A stretch of DNA of 64,000 bases from Actibacterium atlanticum. Lineage in GTDB: Bacteria > Pseudomonadota > Alphaproteobacteria > Rhodobacterales > Rhodobacteraceae. Location: the NCBI RefSeq assembly GCF_000671395.1, contig NZ_AQQY01000001.1, positions 1 to 64,000 of the forward strand, read 5' to 3'. The position numbers and the translations under genes were made by a program. Shown in pieces: positions 26,612 through 36,721 of the stretch; position 1 is the stretch's first letter; each line of letters begins with the position of its first letter. The notes beneath the pieces are model-generated. The model was given only the letters and a program-made list of their open reading frames with translations. It searched no databases and was not told the DNA's origin.

Positions 26612-27981
26612 TTGCCGGGCACCAGCTTGCCGGGGTTCAGGATGTTATGCGGGTCCAGCGCCTGTTTGATCTGACCCATCGCATCCCAGCCATCGCCATG
26701 TTCGGCGCGCATGTATTTGCGCTTGCCCAGGCCCACACCGTGTTCCCCCGTCACAGTGCCCCCCATCGCCAGCGCGCGTTCTGCCATGCGGCCGGACAGA
26801 TTAAGCGCTTCGTCCATTTCCGCGCGGTTGCCCGGTTCCACCAAAAGCAGCGCATGGAAATTACCGTCGCCCACATGACCGATGATCGGGCCACGCAGGG
26901 TTGAGGCCGCGATGTCGGCGCGGGTTTCTTCGACCGCGTCGGCAAGGCGCGAAATCGGCACGCACATGTCGGTCACAACCCCGTCTGCGCCGGGGCGCAA
27001 GGCCAATACCGACCAATAGGCGCGGTGGCGGGCCTCCCACAGGGCATTGCGTTCTTCAGGGCGCGAGGACCATTTGAAACCTTCACCGCCGAAATCTGCC
27101 GCGATTTCGCCAAACCGTTCGGCCTGTTCGGCCACGCCACTGTCTGAGCCGTGAAATTCCACCATCAGATGCGGCTGCAGAGGCATGTTCAGTGTTGATT
27201 GCGCGTTGACGGCCTCCACGCAGTCTTCGTCCAGAAACTCGATCCGGGCCATCGGAATGCCCATCTGGATCGTCGCCATCACGCACTCAACCGCGTTTCG
27301 GATCGTGTCGAAACCGCAGATCGCGGCGCTGATGGCTTCGGGTTGGCCATGCAAGCGCAGGGTTAGCTCGGTCATCAGGCCCAAGGTGCCCTCGGAGCCG
27401 ACAAGCAGCCCGGTCAGGTCATACCCGGCCGAGGATTTGCGCGCCCGCGTTCCGGTGCGGATGATGCGGCCATCCGCCAGCACGGTTTGCGTGCCCAAAA
27501 CGTTGTCGCGCATGGTGCCATAGCGCACGGCGGTTGTCCCCGAAGCCCGCGTGGCCGCCATGCCGCCCAAAGAAGCGTTCGCGCCGGGATCGACAGGAAA
27601 GAACAGCCCCGTGGCGCGCAACTCGGTGTTCAGATCTTCACGGGTGACGCCGGGCTGTACGCGTACATCCATGTCTTCGGCATTGACCTCCAGAACTTTG
27701 TTCATACGCCCGAAATCCACCGCGATTCCGCCTTGTGTTGCCATGGCCTGCGCTTCCAGCGATGTGCCCGCGCCATAGCCCACAACTGGACAGCGTTCAG
27801 ATGCACAAATCTGCACAATCTTTGCCACTTCCTGCGTCGTTTCGGGATAGGCGACCCCATCTGGCGGGCAGGGGGTGAAATGGGCTTCACTTTGCCCGTG
27901 AGCTTCCAGATCGGGCTTGGAGCGTGTGAAACGATCGCCTAAGAGGGAAGAGAGGGCTTCTAGAGCCTGAGGGATCGGCAT
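26608..27981 (-). CDS. FAD-linked D-lactate dehydrogenase (cytochrome type)
   Basis: A 457-residue flavoprotein of the GlcD/LDHD family. It has an N-terminal FAD-binding PCMH domain (VVGYGAGTSLEAQ, VDPGANASLGGMAATRASG, GLLVGSEGTLGLMTEL) and a C-terminal FAD oxidase domain (GHVGDGNFHALLLV, TGEHGVGLGKRKYM, NPGKLVP). It likely oxidises D-lactate to pyruvate and passes electrons to cytochrome c or quinone. Glycolate oxidase GlcD is the alternative, but it normally comes with glcE and glcF, which are not here. Confidence 0.87.
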   Translation of the reverse strand: MPIPQALEALSSLLGDRFTRSKPDLEAHGQSEAHFTPCPPDGVAYPETTQEVAKIVQICASERCPVVGYGAGTSLEAQAMATQGGIAVDFGRMNKVLEVNAEDMDVRVQPGVTREDLNTELRATGLFFPVDPGANASLGGMAATRASGTTAVRYGTMRDNVLGTQTVLADGRIIRTGTRARKSSAGYDLTGLLVGSEGTLGLMTELTLRLHGQPEAISAAICGFDTIRNAVECVMATIQMGIPMARIEFLDEDCVEAVNAQSTLNMPLQPHLMVEFHGSDSGVAEQAERFGEIAADFGGEGFKWSSRPEERNALWEARHRAYWSVLALRPGADGVVTDMCVPISRLADAVEETRADIAASTLRGPIIGHVGDGNFHALLLVEPGNRAEMDEALNLSGRMAERALAMGGTVTGEHGVGLGKRKYMRAEHGDGWDAMGQIKQALDPHNILNPGKLVPGN

Positions 27982-28013
27982 TTTTGTCTCCGGCTTGTTC
28001 GTTCAGGCAGGGT

Positions 28014-29738
28014 ATGTCAGCCGAGCCTTGGGTAAAAGGGCCGAAAGTTGCGGAGGGGGCGTTGCCCGAATTTCTGAAAGGCCAGATCGCATCGGCGCGC
28101 GCAGAGTTGGCGCGCGTCTGGGCGGTGCTTTTGCGCCAGGGTCCAAGCGAGTTTCAATTCTGGGTAATTGCGCTGGCCATTGGCGTTGCGGCGGGGTTTG
28201 CGACCCTGGGCTTTCGTCTGGCGATTACAGCATTGCAGACCTGGCTTTACGGGGTCGAAGACCCCCGCCTGCTGCACAGTTTTGCCGAGACCTTGCCGTG
28301 GTACTATGTGCTGTTGATCCCGATCTGCGGGGGGCTGGTCGTGGGCTTGATCCTGAACAGGTTCACCGATGACGGGCGGGTTCGGTCTGTGGCAGATGTG
28401 ATCGAAGGCGCCGCGCTGCATGATGGACGCGTTGAGCGCAAAGCCGGGTTGGCCTCGGCGGCGGCCTCGCTGATTACGTTGTCGTCGGGTGGCTCTACGG
28501 GCCGCGAGGGGCCGGTGGTCCACATGGCTGCGCTGATTTCCAGCTGGGTGTCGGCGCGGATCAACGCCAGCGGCGTTACCGGGCGTGAGCTGCTGGGCTG
28601 TGCTGCTGCTGCGGCCGTGTCGGCTTCGTTTAACGCACCCATTGCCGGGGCCTTGTTCGCGATGGAGGTGGTGTTGCGCCATTTCGCCGTGCATGCGTTT
28701 GCGCCGATCGTCATTGCCTCGGTCGCGGGCACGGTGGTCAGCCGCATCAAGTTTGGCGATGTGACCGAATTTTCCTTGCCGGTGGAAAACACCCTTGCCG
28801 TTTACTTTGAACTGCCCGCTTTCCTGCTGCTGGGCATCGTTTGCGGCCTTGTGGCGGTGGCCTTCATGAAGGCGATCTTTTTTGCGGATGACATGGGCAA
28901 TGCGATCCAATCTGCTCTGCGCTTGCCACGCTGGCTGCGCCCGGCTGTGGCGGGGGGGATGCTGGGCGCCCTGGCCATCGGGTTTCCGCATATCATCGGG
29001 GTGGGCTATGAAACGACCTCGGCCGCGTTGACGGGTAATCTGATCTTTAAGGAAGCGATGGTTTTTGCGGTGCTTAAGGCCGTGGCTGTGTCGATTACCG
29101 TTGCCGGGCGCATGGGGGGCGGGGTGTTTTCGCCGGCACTGATGCTGGGCGCGCTGACCGGGTTGGCATTTGGCTATGTCGCCGTGGCAATCTATCCGGC
29201 GGTAGAGGGCGAACAGACGCTCTATGCGCTTGCCGGGATGGGCGCCGTGGCGGCGGCGGTGCTGGGGGCGCCGATATCGACCACGCTGATTGTGTTCGAA
29301 CTGACCGGCGATTGGCAGACCGGGCTGGCGGTTATGGTGGCGGTTTCTATGTCGTCGGCGTTGGCGTCACGGCTGGTGGATCGCTCTTTCTTTTTGACCC
29401 TGCTGGAACGGGGCGGCAAACATGTGGCCGCCGGGCCGCAGGCATACCTGCTGTCGCTTTACACGGCGCAGGTGGTGATGCGCGGCAAGGATAGCCCCGG
29501 TGCGGCCTCGATTGAGGCCTGTCAGGCGTTAATGGAGGCCGGGATGATGGTTGGCCCCGAAACCACGTTGGAACACGCCCTACCGATTTTTGAGGATACC
29601 GGGCATGGTTTCCTGCCCGTGGTCATGCAGGGCAAAGACGGCAAAGAGCCGGCCCTTCTGGGCGCGCTGTTTCATGTGGATGCGCTAAGCGCGTACAACA
29701 GGGCTTTGGCGGCGACCGCCGCCGAAGAGCATTCCTGA
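28014..29738 (+). CDS. CLC-family chloride channel/transporter
   Basis: A 574-residue inner-membrane protein with many hydrophobic segments. It has the selectivity motif GSTGREGPVVHM (glutamate gate, near residue 160) and GVFSPALMLGA near residue 370. A cytoplasmic C-terminal part (about 480-574) resembles a degenerate CBS region. Whether it is a Cl-/H+ antiporter or a channel is not certain; the gating glutamate in GREGP favours exchange. ATG 28014 is preferred to the TTG at 27984. It is divergent from the dehydrogenase gene, 32 bp away. Confidence 0.88.
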   Translation: MSAEPWVKGPKVAEGALPEFLKGQIASARAELARVWAVLLRQGPSEFQFWVIALAIGVAAGFATLGFRLAITALQTWLYGVEDPRLLHSFAETLPWYYVLLIPICGGLVVGLILNRFTDDGRVRSVADVIEGAALHDGRVERKAGLASAAASLITLSSGGSTGREGPVVHMAALISSWVSARINASGVTGRELLGCAAAAAVSASFNAPIAGALFAMEVVLRHFAVHAFAPIVIASVAGTVVSRIKFGDVTEFSLPVENTLAVYFELPAFLLLGIVCGLVAVAFMKAIFFADDMGNAIQSALRLPRWLRPAVAGGMLGALAIGFPHIIGVGYETTSAALTGNLIFKEAMVFAVLKAVAVSITVAGRMGGGVFSPALMLGALTGLAFGYVAVAIYPAVEGEQTLYALAGMGAVAAAVLGAPISTTLIVFELTGDWQTGLAVMVAVSMSSALASRLVDRSFFLTLLERGGKHVAAGPQAYLLSLYTAQVVMRGKDSPGAASIEACQALMEAGMMVGPETTLEHALPIFEDTGHGFLPVVMQGKDGKEPALLGALFHVDALSAYNRALAATAAEEHS

Positions 29739-29739
29739 A

Positions 29740-30084
29740 TTACAGCTGCTCGACCGCGACTTTGCCAGACTGATAGAAGGCGATGTGGTCTTTGATACGT
29801 TCCATTCCGGCCTTCGGGTTCTCATAGGACCATGCCGCATCAGGAATGGTTTCGCTTTTGGTCTCGATCGAGAAGTAGCTCGCTTCGCCCTTGTGCGGGC
29901 AGGTGGTGCGGCTGTCAGACGATTCAAGAAACGGCATCGCGATATCGGCACGCGGGAAATAAATCACGGCAGGCAGGTCACCTTCGGACAGCTCAATGGC
30001 GTTCTCGGACTCTCCCAGAACCGCGCCGCCTGCGCGTACCACCCACTTGCCTTCCGCTTTACGAACTGTGATCTGATTGCCCAT
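29740..30084 (-). CDS. DUF427 domain protein
   Basis: A 114-residue cytoplasmic protein of the DUF427 family. It shows the features TCPHKGEASYFSIE and AAWSYENPKAGMERIKDHIAFY. The family has a small beta-rich fold and no established reaction. It ends one base after the CLC gene and is convergent with it. Confidence 0.85.
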   Translation of the reverse strand: MGNQITVRKAEGKWVVRAGGAVLGESENAIELSEGDLPAVIYFPRADIAMPFLESSDSRTTCPHKGEASYFSIETKSETIPDAAWSYENPKAGMERIKDHIAFYQSGKVAVEQL

Positions 30085-30173
30085 ATCGTCTCTCCTGATT
30101 CATCGCGGTGTACTGTGCAGAGGGTTCATGACAGCTTGGTGTCAGAAAATCCAGAGCTCAGAAGGTCGCATAG

Positions 30174-31976
30174 TTAGATCGGGGCGCAGGCGCCCAAAAG
30201 CCATGCACGGGCGGCCTCGGATACACGCGGAGAGATGTGTTCCAGAACCTTCTGGTGATAAGCATTCAGCCAGTCCCGTTCGTCATTGCTAAGCATCCCG
30301 ACATCAATCAAGCGCCGGTCTATTGGCACGAAGGTGAGCGTGCGGAAAGACAGCATATCGCGCTTGTCGATGCCCTCGTCGGCGGGCTGCACAACGATCA
30401 GGTTTTCAATGCGGATGCCAAAGGCACCTTCGCGGTAATAGCCGGGCTCGTTTGACAGGATCATCCCTTCGCGCAACGCTACGTTGCTTATGCGCGACAG
30501 GCGCTGGGGGCCTTCGTGGACGCTCAGATAGGCCCCCACGCCATGGCCGGTGCCATGGTCATAGTCGCGCCCAGTGGCCCAAAGCGGCGCGCGGGCCAGC
30601 GCATCCAGGTCACGCCCTGCGGCGCCGCGCGGCCATTGTGCCCGTGAAATGGCAATCATGCCGCGCAACACCAGCGTGAAACATTCCTTTTCCTCAGCCC
30701 CAACGTCGCCGACAGCGATGGTGCGGGTGATGTCTGTGGTGCCGTCCAGATACTGGCCACCGCTGTCGATCAACAACAGATCACCGGGTTGGATGGTACG
30801 GTTGGTGTCGCGGGTCACGCGGTAATGGACGATGGCGCCGTTGGGGCCGGTACCCGCGATGGTTTCAAAGCTGATATCGCGCAGACGTTTGGTGGCGGCG
30901 CGGGCTGATTCCAGCTCGGTGACCACGTCGATTTCGGTCAACGGGGTGTGGGGCAGGGTCGCCTCGAGCCAGCACAGAAATTCAACCACCGCCGCGCCGT
31001 CGCGCAGATGGGCCTCAATGCTGCCGGCGATTTCTGCACTGCTCTTGCAGGCTTTGGGCAGAATGCAGGGATCTTGGCCCCAATCCATCTCGACACCGGC
31101 CTCGTTCAGCTGTCCGGTCACCCAGATCGGAGCACTGGTGCGATCAACCCGGACCACGCCTGTCAGGCTGCGCAGCCCCGGCCCAAAGGCGTTCGGGGGG
31201 CGCAGGGTGATGTCTGGCCCCAGATGGGCACGCAGCTCATCATCCATCTTGTCAGGGTCTGCGAAAAGGGTCAGATGGCCATTGTCATGCAGCACAGAAA
31301 AACAATGCGGCACCGGGTTGCGGGTGATGTCACTGCCGCGCACATTCAGCAGCCAAGCAATGGAATCGGGCAGGGTGATCACCGCCGCCGAGTGCCCCGC
31401 CGCGCGCAGGTCGGCCGCGATACGGGCGCGTTTGGCATCGTGATCCTCGCCCGCCAGTGTTTCGGGGTAGGGGGTGATCGGTCCCATTGGTGGGGCAGGT
31501 TGATCGGCCCAGATCGCGTCAACAAGGTTGGCGGTTTGCGAGAGGGTAATGGCGCTACCCTCAAGGCCTTTCAACAACTGATCAATCTGATCGAACGTGT
31601 GCAGCATCGGGTCAAACCCCACCGCGCCGCCTTCGGGCAACACCTCGCGCAGCCAATCGGCCAGCTTGGTCTCGGGCCACGGCACGGGGGCGAAATGATC
31701 CAGATCGACCTGATCTTTGACCTGCACGCGGTAGCGCCCATCGATGAACACGCCCGCATCCTGCAGGGTGATTGCCGCAAACCCGGCCGAGCCGGTGAAC
31801 CCGGTCAGCCACGACAGACGTTCATCATGTGCGGCAACATATTCGCCCTGATGCGCATCGGCGCGCGGCACCAGAAACCCAGCCAAACCTTCCTGCGCCA
31901 TCGCTGCGCGCAACTGCGCCAAACGCGGGGGGCCGTTTTCGGGGCGGGTGGGGGTGTCGAACCCTTGCAGCATCAA
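30174..31976 (-). CDS. pepP: Xaa-Pro aminopeptidase (M24B)
   Basis: A 600-residue metallopeptidase that removes N-terminal residues preceding proline. It has two creatinase-type N-terminal domains and a C-terminal pita-bread domain. Metal ligands are visible: [19 protein letters not shown] (two Asp), [16 protein letters not shown] (His), LSNEPGYY and FGIRIENL (two Glu). It has the long form of about 600 residues, like eukaryotic aminopeptidase P1. Its start overlaps the cobT stop by 4 bp, so it is translationally coupled to cobT. Confidence 0.92.
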   Translation of the reverse strand: MMLQGFDTPTRPENGPPRLAQLRAAMAQEGLAGFLVPRADAHQGEYVAAHDERLSWLTGFTGSAGFAAITLQDAGVFIDGRYRVQVKDQVDLDHFAPVPWPETKLADWLREVLPEGGAVGFDPMLHTFDQIDQLLKGLEGSAITLSQTANLVDAIWADQPAPPMGPITPYPETLAGEDHDAKRARIAADLRAAGHSAAVITLPDSIAWLLNVRGSDITRNPVPHCFSVLHDNGHLTLFADPDKMDDELRAHLGPDITLRPPNAFGPGLRSLTGVVRVDRTSAPIWVTGQLNEAGVEMDWGQDPCILPKACKSSAEIAGSIEAHLRDGAAVVEFLCWLEATLPHTPLTEIDVVTELESARAATKRLRDISFETIAGTGPNGAIVHYRVTRDTNRTIQPGDLLLIDSGGQYLDGTTDITRTIAVGDVGAEEKECFTLVLRGMIAISRAQWPRGAAGRDLDALARAPLWATGRDYDHGTGHGVGAYLSVHEGPQRLSRISNVALREGMILSNEPGYYREGAFGIRIENLIVVQPADEGIDKRDMLSFRTLTFVPIDRRLIDVGMLSNDERDWLNAYHQKVLEHISPRVSEAARAWLLGACAPI

Positions 31977-33847
31977 CCGGCCTTCTTGATGCCCATCACG
32001 CGGGCGCGGGCGCGGGGATCGGAATCAAACAGGCTGGCCAGTTGTTCCGTCATCGCCCCGGCAAGCTGTTCCACATCGGTGATCGTCACGGCCCGGTCGT
32101 AATAGCGGGTCACATCATGGCCGATCCCAATCGCCAACAGTTCCACCTGTTTGCGTTTCTCGACCATGGCGATCACGTCGCGCAGGTGCTTTTCCAGGTA
32201 ATTGGCCGGATTCACCGAAAGGGTGCTGTCATCCACCGGCGCCCCATCCGAGATCACCATCAAGATCTTGCGGGCCTCGGGGCGGGCAATCACCCGACGG
32301 TGCGCCCATTCCAGCGCCTCGCCGTCGATGTTTTCCTTCAGCAGGCCCTCTTTCATCATCAGACCCAGATTGTCTCGGGTACGGCGCATCGGCGCGTCAG
32401 CGTGCTTATAGATGATGTGGCGCAGATCGTTCAGGCGGCCCGGCTGTTGCGCGCGCCCTGCAGCCAGCCATTTCTCACGGTTCTGCCCGCCCTTCCAGGC
32501 GCGCGTGGTAAAGCCCAGAACCTCGACCTTCACCTGGCAGCGTTCCAGCGTGCGGGCCAGAACATCGGCGCAGATGGCGGCAATCGAAATCGGCCGCCCG
32601 CGCATCGACCCCGAGTTATCCAGCAGCAGCGTCACAACCGTGTCGCGGAACTCGGTGTCTTTTTCCACCTTGAAAGACAGGGGGGTGGTGGGGTTGGCGA
32701 CCACGCGGGCCAGACGCCCGGCGTCCAGAATGCCTTCCTCCAGGTCGAACTCCCAACTCCGGTTTTGTTGGGCCTGCAGGCGGCGCTGCAGTTTGTTGGC
32801 CAGCCTGCTGACAGCGCCTTTCAGCGGTTCAAGCTGCTGGTCCAGATAAGCGCGCAGTCGTTCCAGCTCGGCCGGTTCAGCCAGATCTTCGGCAGAGACT
32901 TCTTCGTCGAACTCGGTGCTGAAGACCTCGTAATCGGGATCGGCTTCAGAATGCGGCGGTGGAGGCGGCGGCTCCAGAGGGGCGTCGCTGTCGGGCATTT
33001 CTGCCTCGTCCGACATATCCATATCCGCCAGATCATCCATCGAAACCTGCGCTTCGGCGGCGTCCATCGTCTGGTCTTGTTCTTGCTGAGGCGCGGCGTC
33101 GTTGTCTTCAGAGCTGTCATCGTCATCGCCCGTGCTTTCGGGCTGATCCTGCTCTTCTTCCTGCTGTTCGGACTCGTCGTCCATGTCTTCGTCAGGCGTG
33201 TCCGGGTCTTCGCCCAACTGGTCGCCATAGCCCAGATCGGTGATGATCTGACGCGCAAATTTGGCGAAGCTCTCCTGATCGGTAAGAACGCTGTCCAGAT
33301 TCTCAAGCGTGCCCCCGGCCTGCTCTTCAATAAAGCCGCGCCACAGGTCCATGACGTTGTCGGCACCTTCGGGCAGGTCGCGCCCCGTGGCCATCTGGCG
33401 GATCATATACCCGGCGGCGACTGACAGGGGGGCGTCCGCGCTGGAAGTGATCTGCGAATAGCCTTTACGGTTGGCCTCGGCCCCGATCATCGCGTCGATG
33501 TTGCCTGCTGTGCCCGGCATGACGCGCGCGCCCATCGCCTCGCAGCGGGCGGTTTCCATGGCGGAATACAGGTCCTGCGCCATCTGGCCCTGCGGCATGT
33601 ATTTCTGGTGCGTCGGTTCATCGTGAAAGCGCAGCCGCATGGCATAGGCATCGGCTGTGCCGCGTGCCAGCAACACTTCTTCGCGCGTCATACGGCGGCT
33701 GACCTGCGGCAAACGCACGGAATCGCCGGTCATCCCCGGCGGATCCACCGAGTAGCTGACACCCAGCTCGGGGTCGTCCGCAAGCACGCGGGTTGCCTCG
33801 GACAGCGCCTTTTTGAAAGGATCGGCTGGGTTTTCGGTTTTCGACAT
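31973..33847 (-). CDS. cobT: Cobaltochelatase subunit CobT
   Basis: A 624-residue subunit of the aerobic, ATP-dependent cobaltochelatase that inserts cobalt into hydrogenobyrinic acid a,c-diamide. The N-terminal domain is followed by a long acidic Asp/Glu/Gln stretch (about 215-330) and a C-terminal von Willebrand A domain with the MIDAS motif DNSGSMRG (near residue 408). It works with CobS as an AAA+ motor and with CobN, which is not in this window. cobS lies upstream on the same strand but is separated by two small secreted-protein genes. Confidence 0.95.
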   Translation of the reverse strand: MSKTENPADPFKKALSEATRVLADDPELGVSYSVDPPGMTGDSVRLPQVSRRMTREEVLLARGTADAYAMRLRFHDEPTHQKYMPQGQMAQDLYSAMETARCEAMGARVMPGTAGNIDAMIGAEANRKGYSQITSSADAPLSVAAGYMIRQMATGRDLPEGADNVMDLWRGFIEEQAGGTLENLDSVLTDQESFAKFARQIITDLGYGDQLGEDPDTPDEDMDDESEQQEEEQDQPESTGDDDDSSEDNDAAPQQEQDQTMDAAEAQVSMDDLADMDMSDEAEMPDSDAPLEPPPPPPHSEADPDYEVFSTEFDEEVSAEDLAEPAELERLRAYLDQQLEPLKGAVSRLANKLQRRLQAQQNRSWEFDLEEGILDAGRLARVVANPTTPLSFKVEKDTEFRDTVVTLLLDNSGSMRGRPISIAAICADVLARTLERCQVKVEVLGFTTRAWKGGQNREKWLAAGRAQQPGRLNDLRHIIYKHADAPMRRTRDNLGLMMKEGLLKENIDGEALEWAHRRVIARPEARKILMVISDGAPVDDSTLSVNPANYLEKHLRDVIAMVEKRKQVELLAIGIGHDVTRYYDRAVTITDVEQLAGAMTEQLASLFDSDPRARARVMGIKKAG

Positions 33848-33922
33848 GGCTGAGTCCGCGGGTGACTGAATTCTACCCGGCTAATCTAGGGACTTTGGCG
33901 GCAAATGGCCATGCGAAACGCG

Positions 33923-34333
33923 CTATGCGCCCAGCAGTATTCCCTGACATTGGGACAGCCGCATCTGTGCGGCCTGCTGGGCCCGTTCCTTGGCGCGGGG
34001 GTCGGTCGAAAACGTGGCACGCTGCATCAGCACCGCATGGGCCATCTTGGCCTCAATTTGCCACACCAGAGCCTGCCTGCCGGGCAGCCCATAAGCGCGG
34101 GCATCGGGCATCAGGGCCGAGATGATGTCATCAAACATCGCTTTGTGTTGTGCTGTCTGCTCCGAGGCGGGGCCGTCAAACATGCGTTGGTGTTCTTCAA
34201 GCGCCGAGAGACGTCCGGCGCAGGTGGCAAAAAGCTGCACCCGTGCGGACGGGGAATGTGGGAGAGACACTGCCGGAGCCGTCAGTCCGACCAGAGCAAT
34301 GAATCCCACGATTAGTGTTCTTAAACTGCTCAT
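33923..34333 (-). CDS. Secreted protein of unknown function, paralogue A
   Basis: A 136-residue protein with an N-terminal signal peptide (about 1-24, IVGFIALVGLTAPAVSL). I recognise no family. It shares with the next gene the motif VQLFATCAGRLSALEEHQR near the mature N-terminus and STDPRAKERAQQAAQMRLSQCQGIL at the C-terminus. One cysteine in each motif is conserved, so a disulphide is likely in the periplasm. The two genes are tandem duplicates lying between cobS and cobT. Confidence 0.72.
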   Translation of the reverse strand: MSSLRTLIVGFIALVGLTAPAVSLPHSPSARVQLFATCAGRLSALEEHQRMFDGPASEQTAQHKAMFDDIISALMPDARAYGLPGRQALVWQIEAKMAHAVLMQRATFSTDPRAKERAQQAAQMRLSQCQGILLGA

Positions 34334-34391
34334 AAAGTAAACTTTACGGCAATTTTATTGAATATCAATTAATCAGTTTGTTAACGGTTCG

Positions 34392-34427
34392 TTACCTTGC
34401 GGCACTTAGTTACCTTGCGGCACTTAG
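34392..34427. repeat. Perfect 18-bp tandem duplication at a gene end
   Basis: TTACCTTGCGGCACTTAG occurs twice with no gap. On the minus strand the first-read copy holds the last codons and TAA of paralogue B. The second copy lies just after the stop. This looks like a recent slippage event. Confidence 0.9.
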
Positions 34428-34829
34428 CAGCAGAGATTGGCAGGCGTCGATGCGTTGGGTTATCGCATCCTCTGCCCGGCGCACCCGACCGGGATCGACG
34501 CTGTAATAGGTGTCGGCCAGTAGCGCGGCGATCTCGGACCACCCGGACGAACGCCATTGAACGTGTTGCGTCGGCGGAACGCCTTGGGCCCATGCGGCGG
34601 GCAGGGTGGCATCCAGCATCAGGTCGAAATCAGCCCGAACCTGTTCGGTTTGCCGCTGATCAGGGTTTTTAAGCGCGCGCTGGTTTGTGGCAAGGGCGGA
34701 CAAGCGCCCTTCACATGTTGCAAATACCTCTGCCCGTTCAAATGCAGTGCTGGGCAAGGCAGTCGCGGCCGAGGCGGTCAGAACCGACAGCGCCACGCCG
34801 CGAAGGGTAAGGAACGCTGTAATCGTCAT
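34410..34829 (-). CDS. Secreted protein of unknown function, paralogue B
   Basis: A 139-residue signal-peptide protein (cleavage near ATA-LP). It shares FATCEGRLSALATNQR and SVDPGRVRRAEDAITQRIDACQSLLL with paralogue A, with the same two cysteines; the middle is diverged. Its last codons and stop lie within an 18-bp unit that is repeated once more directly downstream (34392-34409). Function is unknown. Confidence 0.7.
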   Translation of the reverse strand: MTITAFLTLRGVALSVLTASAATALPSTAFERAEVFATCEGRLSALATNQRALKNPDQRQTEQVRADFDLMLDATLPAAWAQGVPPTQHVQWRSSGWSEIAALLADTYYSVDPGRVRRAEDAITQRIDACQSLLLSAAR

Positions 34830-34973
34830 GTAACAAGTTTACGACAGGCTCTGCGTCAGTCAAGACTGTATATACAATTAATAGACAAGTAATATCTTTA
34901 GGATGTGCATTTGTGAGGGCAGTGAAAAACACAAGGTGCTCAGGCGTTTAGACTGTGCGGTTGATAGTTTCCC

Positions 34974-35008
34974 AAAAGAAAACGGCCCGCGCGAAACGCA
35001 GGCCGTTA
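34974..35008 (-). terminator. Terminator after cobS
   Basis: AACGGCC and GGCCGTT arms with an inner GCG/CGC pair form a long hairpin. On the minus strand it is followed by TTCTTTT. It lies 21 bp after the cobS stop. Confidence 0.75.
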
Positions 35009-35028
35009 AAGTTTGATTTAAACTGATG

Positions 35029-36015
35029 TTAGCCAAGGCTCATGGATGCAGCGCTTTCGGGCAGTTCTTCGTCAAAGCAGCGCTGATAGAACTCGGCCAC
35101 GGTCTGGCGTTCCAGCTCGTCGCATTTGTTCAGGAAACTCAGGCGAAACGCATAGCCGACATCGCGGAAGATCGCGGCGTTTTGTGCCCAGGTGATCACT
35201 GAACGCGGGCTCATCACCGTCGACAGATCACCGTTCATGAACGCCGTCCGGGTCAGGTCGGCCACGGTGACCATCTGGCTGACGGTCTGGCGGCCTTCGG
35301 CGGTGTTGTAATGCGGGGCTTTGGACAGCACGATCATGGTTTCGGCGTCATGGCTCAGATAGTTCAGCGTAGCCACCAAAGACCAGCGGTCCATCTGGGC
35401 TTGGTTGATCTGCTGTACACCGTGATACAGACCGGTGGTGTCGCCCAAACCCACGGTGTTGGCCGTGGCGAACAGACGGAAATAGGGGTGCGGGGTGATG
35501 ACTTCGTTCTGGTCCAGCAACGTCAGTTTGCCGTCGCTTTCCAGCACGCGCTGGATCACGAACATCACATCAGCGCGCCCAGCATCGTATTCATCAAACA
35601 CGATGGCGCAGGGGTTGCGCAGAGCCCAAGGCAGGATGCCTTCCTGAAACTCGGTGACCTGTTTGCCATCACGCAGTTTGATTGCGTCTTTACCGATCAG
35701 GTCGATCCGGCTGATGTGGCTATCCAGGTTCACACGTACGGCAGGCCAGTTCAGACGCGCGGCGACCTGTTCGATGTGGGTCGATTTCCCGGTGCCGTGA
35801 TAGCCTTGGATCATAACGCGGCGGTTATAGCCAAAACCAGCCAGAATCGCCAAAGTCGTGTCCGGGTCGAATTTATAGGTCGGGTCGATCTCAGGCACGC
35901 GATCGGTGCGCTCGGCGAAGCCTTTGACAATCATATCGGAATCAATGCCGAACACCTCGCGAACCGAGATTTCTTCGGTGGGTTTTGTGTTCACGTCCAT
36001 GAATCCGTCAGCCAT
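35029..36015 (-). CDS. cobS: Cobaltochelatase subunit CobS
   Basis: A 328-residue AAA+ ATPase that drives cobalt insertion together with CobT and CobN. Walker [10 protein letters not shown] is at residues 71-79, Walker B AIVFDEYD near 133, and a sensor region [11 protein letters not shown] follows. The start at 36015 ([12 protein letters not shown]) is chosen because the 26 upstream codons are not family-like; GGAATTAAG precedes it. Presence of CobS/CobT indicates the aerobic route to vitamin B12. Confidence 0.95.
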   Translation of the reverse strand: MADGFMDVNTKPTEEISVREVFGIDSDMIVKGFAERTDRVPEIDPTYKFDPDTTLAILAGFGYNRRVMIQGYHGTGKSTHIEQVAARLNWPAVRVNLDSHISRIDLIGKDAIKLRDGKQVTEFQEGILPWALRNPCAIVFDEYDAGRADVMFVIQRVLESDGKLTLLDQNEVITPHPYFRLFATANTVGLGDTTGLYHGVQQINQAQMDRWSLVATLNYLSHDAETMIVLSKAPHYNTAEGRQTVSQMVTVADLTRTAFMNGDLSTVMSPRSVITWAQNAAIFRDVGYAFRLSFLNKCDELERQTVAEFYQRCFDEELPESAASMSLG

Positions 36016-36206
36016 CGTCTTAATTCCTTCGCGCTTTAACGGGATTGTCTTGGAGCATTCCGCGCGGCGGTGCAAGGGGAAGCGGTGACCCAAGGCTGTG
36101 ATTTTCGTTTCAGACAGATCACAGAATCCTCACCACGAAGTGACGAGTATTTCAGTGGCTGAACGACTAGATTGACAGCAAGTTGATTTGTCAGAAGGAG
36201 GAGATC

Positions 36207-36674
36207 ATGAACCGTCGCGCTTTCATGTCGCAGGTTTCAGTGGCGTCTTTGCTGGCCACTGTCCCCGCAGTCGCAGGTGCCAAAGAGTTTGAAATCACCT
36301 ATTCGGATGCCGAGTGGCGGGCCATGCTGACGCCGTTGCAGTACAAGGTTATGCGCAAAGAAGGCACTGAACGCGCAGGTTCTAGCCCATTGGACAAGAA
36401 CTATGCCGAAGGCGTGTACCACTGTCGCGGCTGCGACCTGCCGCTCTATTCATCGCAAACCAAGTATGACAGCGGCACCGGTTGGCCCAGTTTCTGGAAG
36501 GCGATCAAGGGCAATGTCGACACCAAGCCAGATCGCAAGCTTTTGGTTGTGCGCACCGAATTGCACTGCCGTCGTTGCGGCAGCCATTTAGGGCATGTGT
36601 TCAATGATGGCCCCAAACCAACCGGCAAACGCCATTGTATCAACGGCGTCAGCCTGGTGTTCAAACCCGCCTAA
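36207..36674 (+). CDS. msrB: Peptide methionine-R-sulfoxide reductase MsrB, exported
   Basis: A 155-residue enzyme that reduces methionine-R-sulfoxide in oxidised proteins. Two CxxC pairs bind zinc (CRGC, CRRC). GTGWPSF and RHCINGVSLVF contain the substrate pocket and catalytic cysteine. The N-terminus NRRAFMSQVSVASLLATVPAVAGA looks like a twin-arginine signal peptide, so the enzyme is probably periplasmic, unlike the common cytoplasmic form. AGAAGGAGGAG gives a very strong ribosome site. It stands alone between divergent cobS and a convergent GSCFA gene. Confidence 0.92.
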   Translation: MNRRAFMSQVSVASLLATVPAVAGAKEFEITYSDAEWRAMLTPLQYKVMRKEGTERAGSSPLDKNYAEGVYHCRGCDLPLYSSQTKYDSGTGWPSFWKAIKGNVDTKPDRKLLVVRTELHCRRCGSHLGHVFNDGPKPTGKRHCINGVSLVFKPA

Positions 36675-36697
36675 GTCAGATTTTTAGCGAGTATGGG

Positions 36698-36721
36698 GGT
36701 GGCTCAGATTACTGAGCCGCC
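36698..36721. terminator. Hairpin in convergent msrB/GSCFA junction
   Basis: GGCTCAG and CTGAGCC form a 7-bp stem, extendable by a wobble pair, with an ATTA loop. It covers the GSCFA stop codon and has no clear T-run. Confidence 0.35.

Noticed and set aside
34381-34593. A 70-codon minus-strand ORF ending CRKVTKCRKVTNR
   Set aside because: The repeated ending only reflects the 18-bp tandem duplication read in another frame inside paralogue B.
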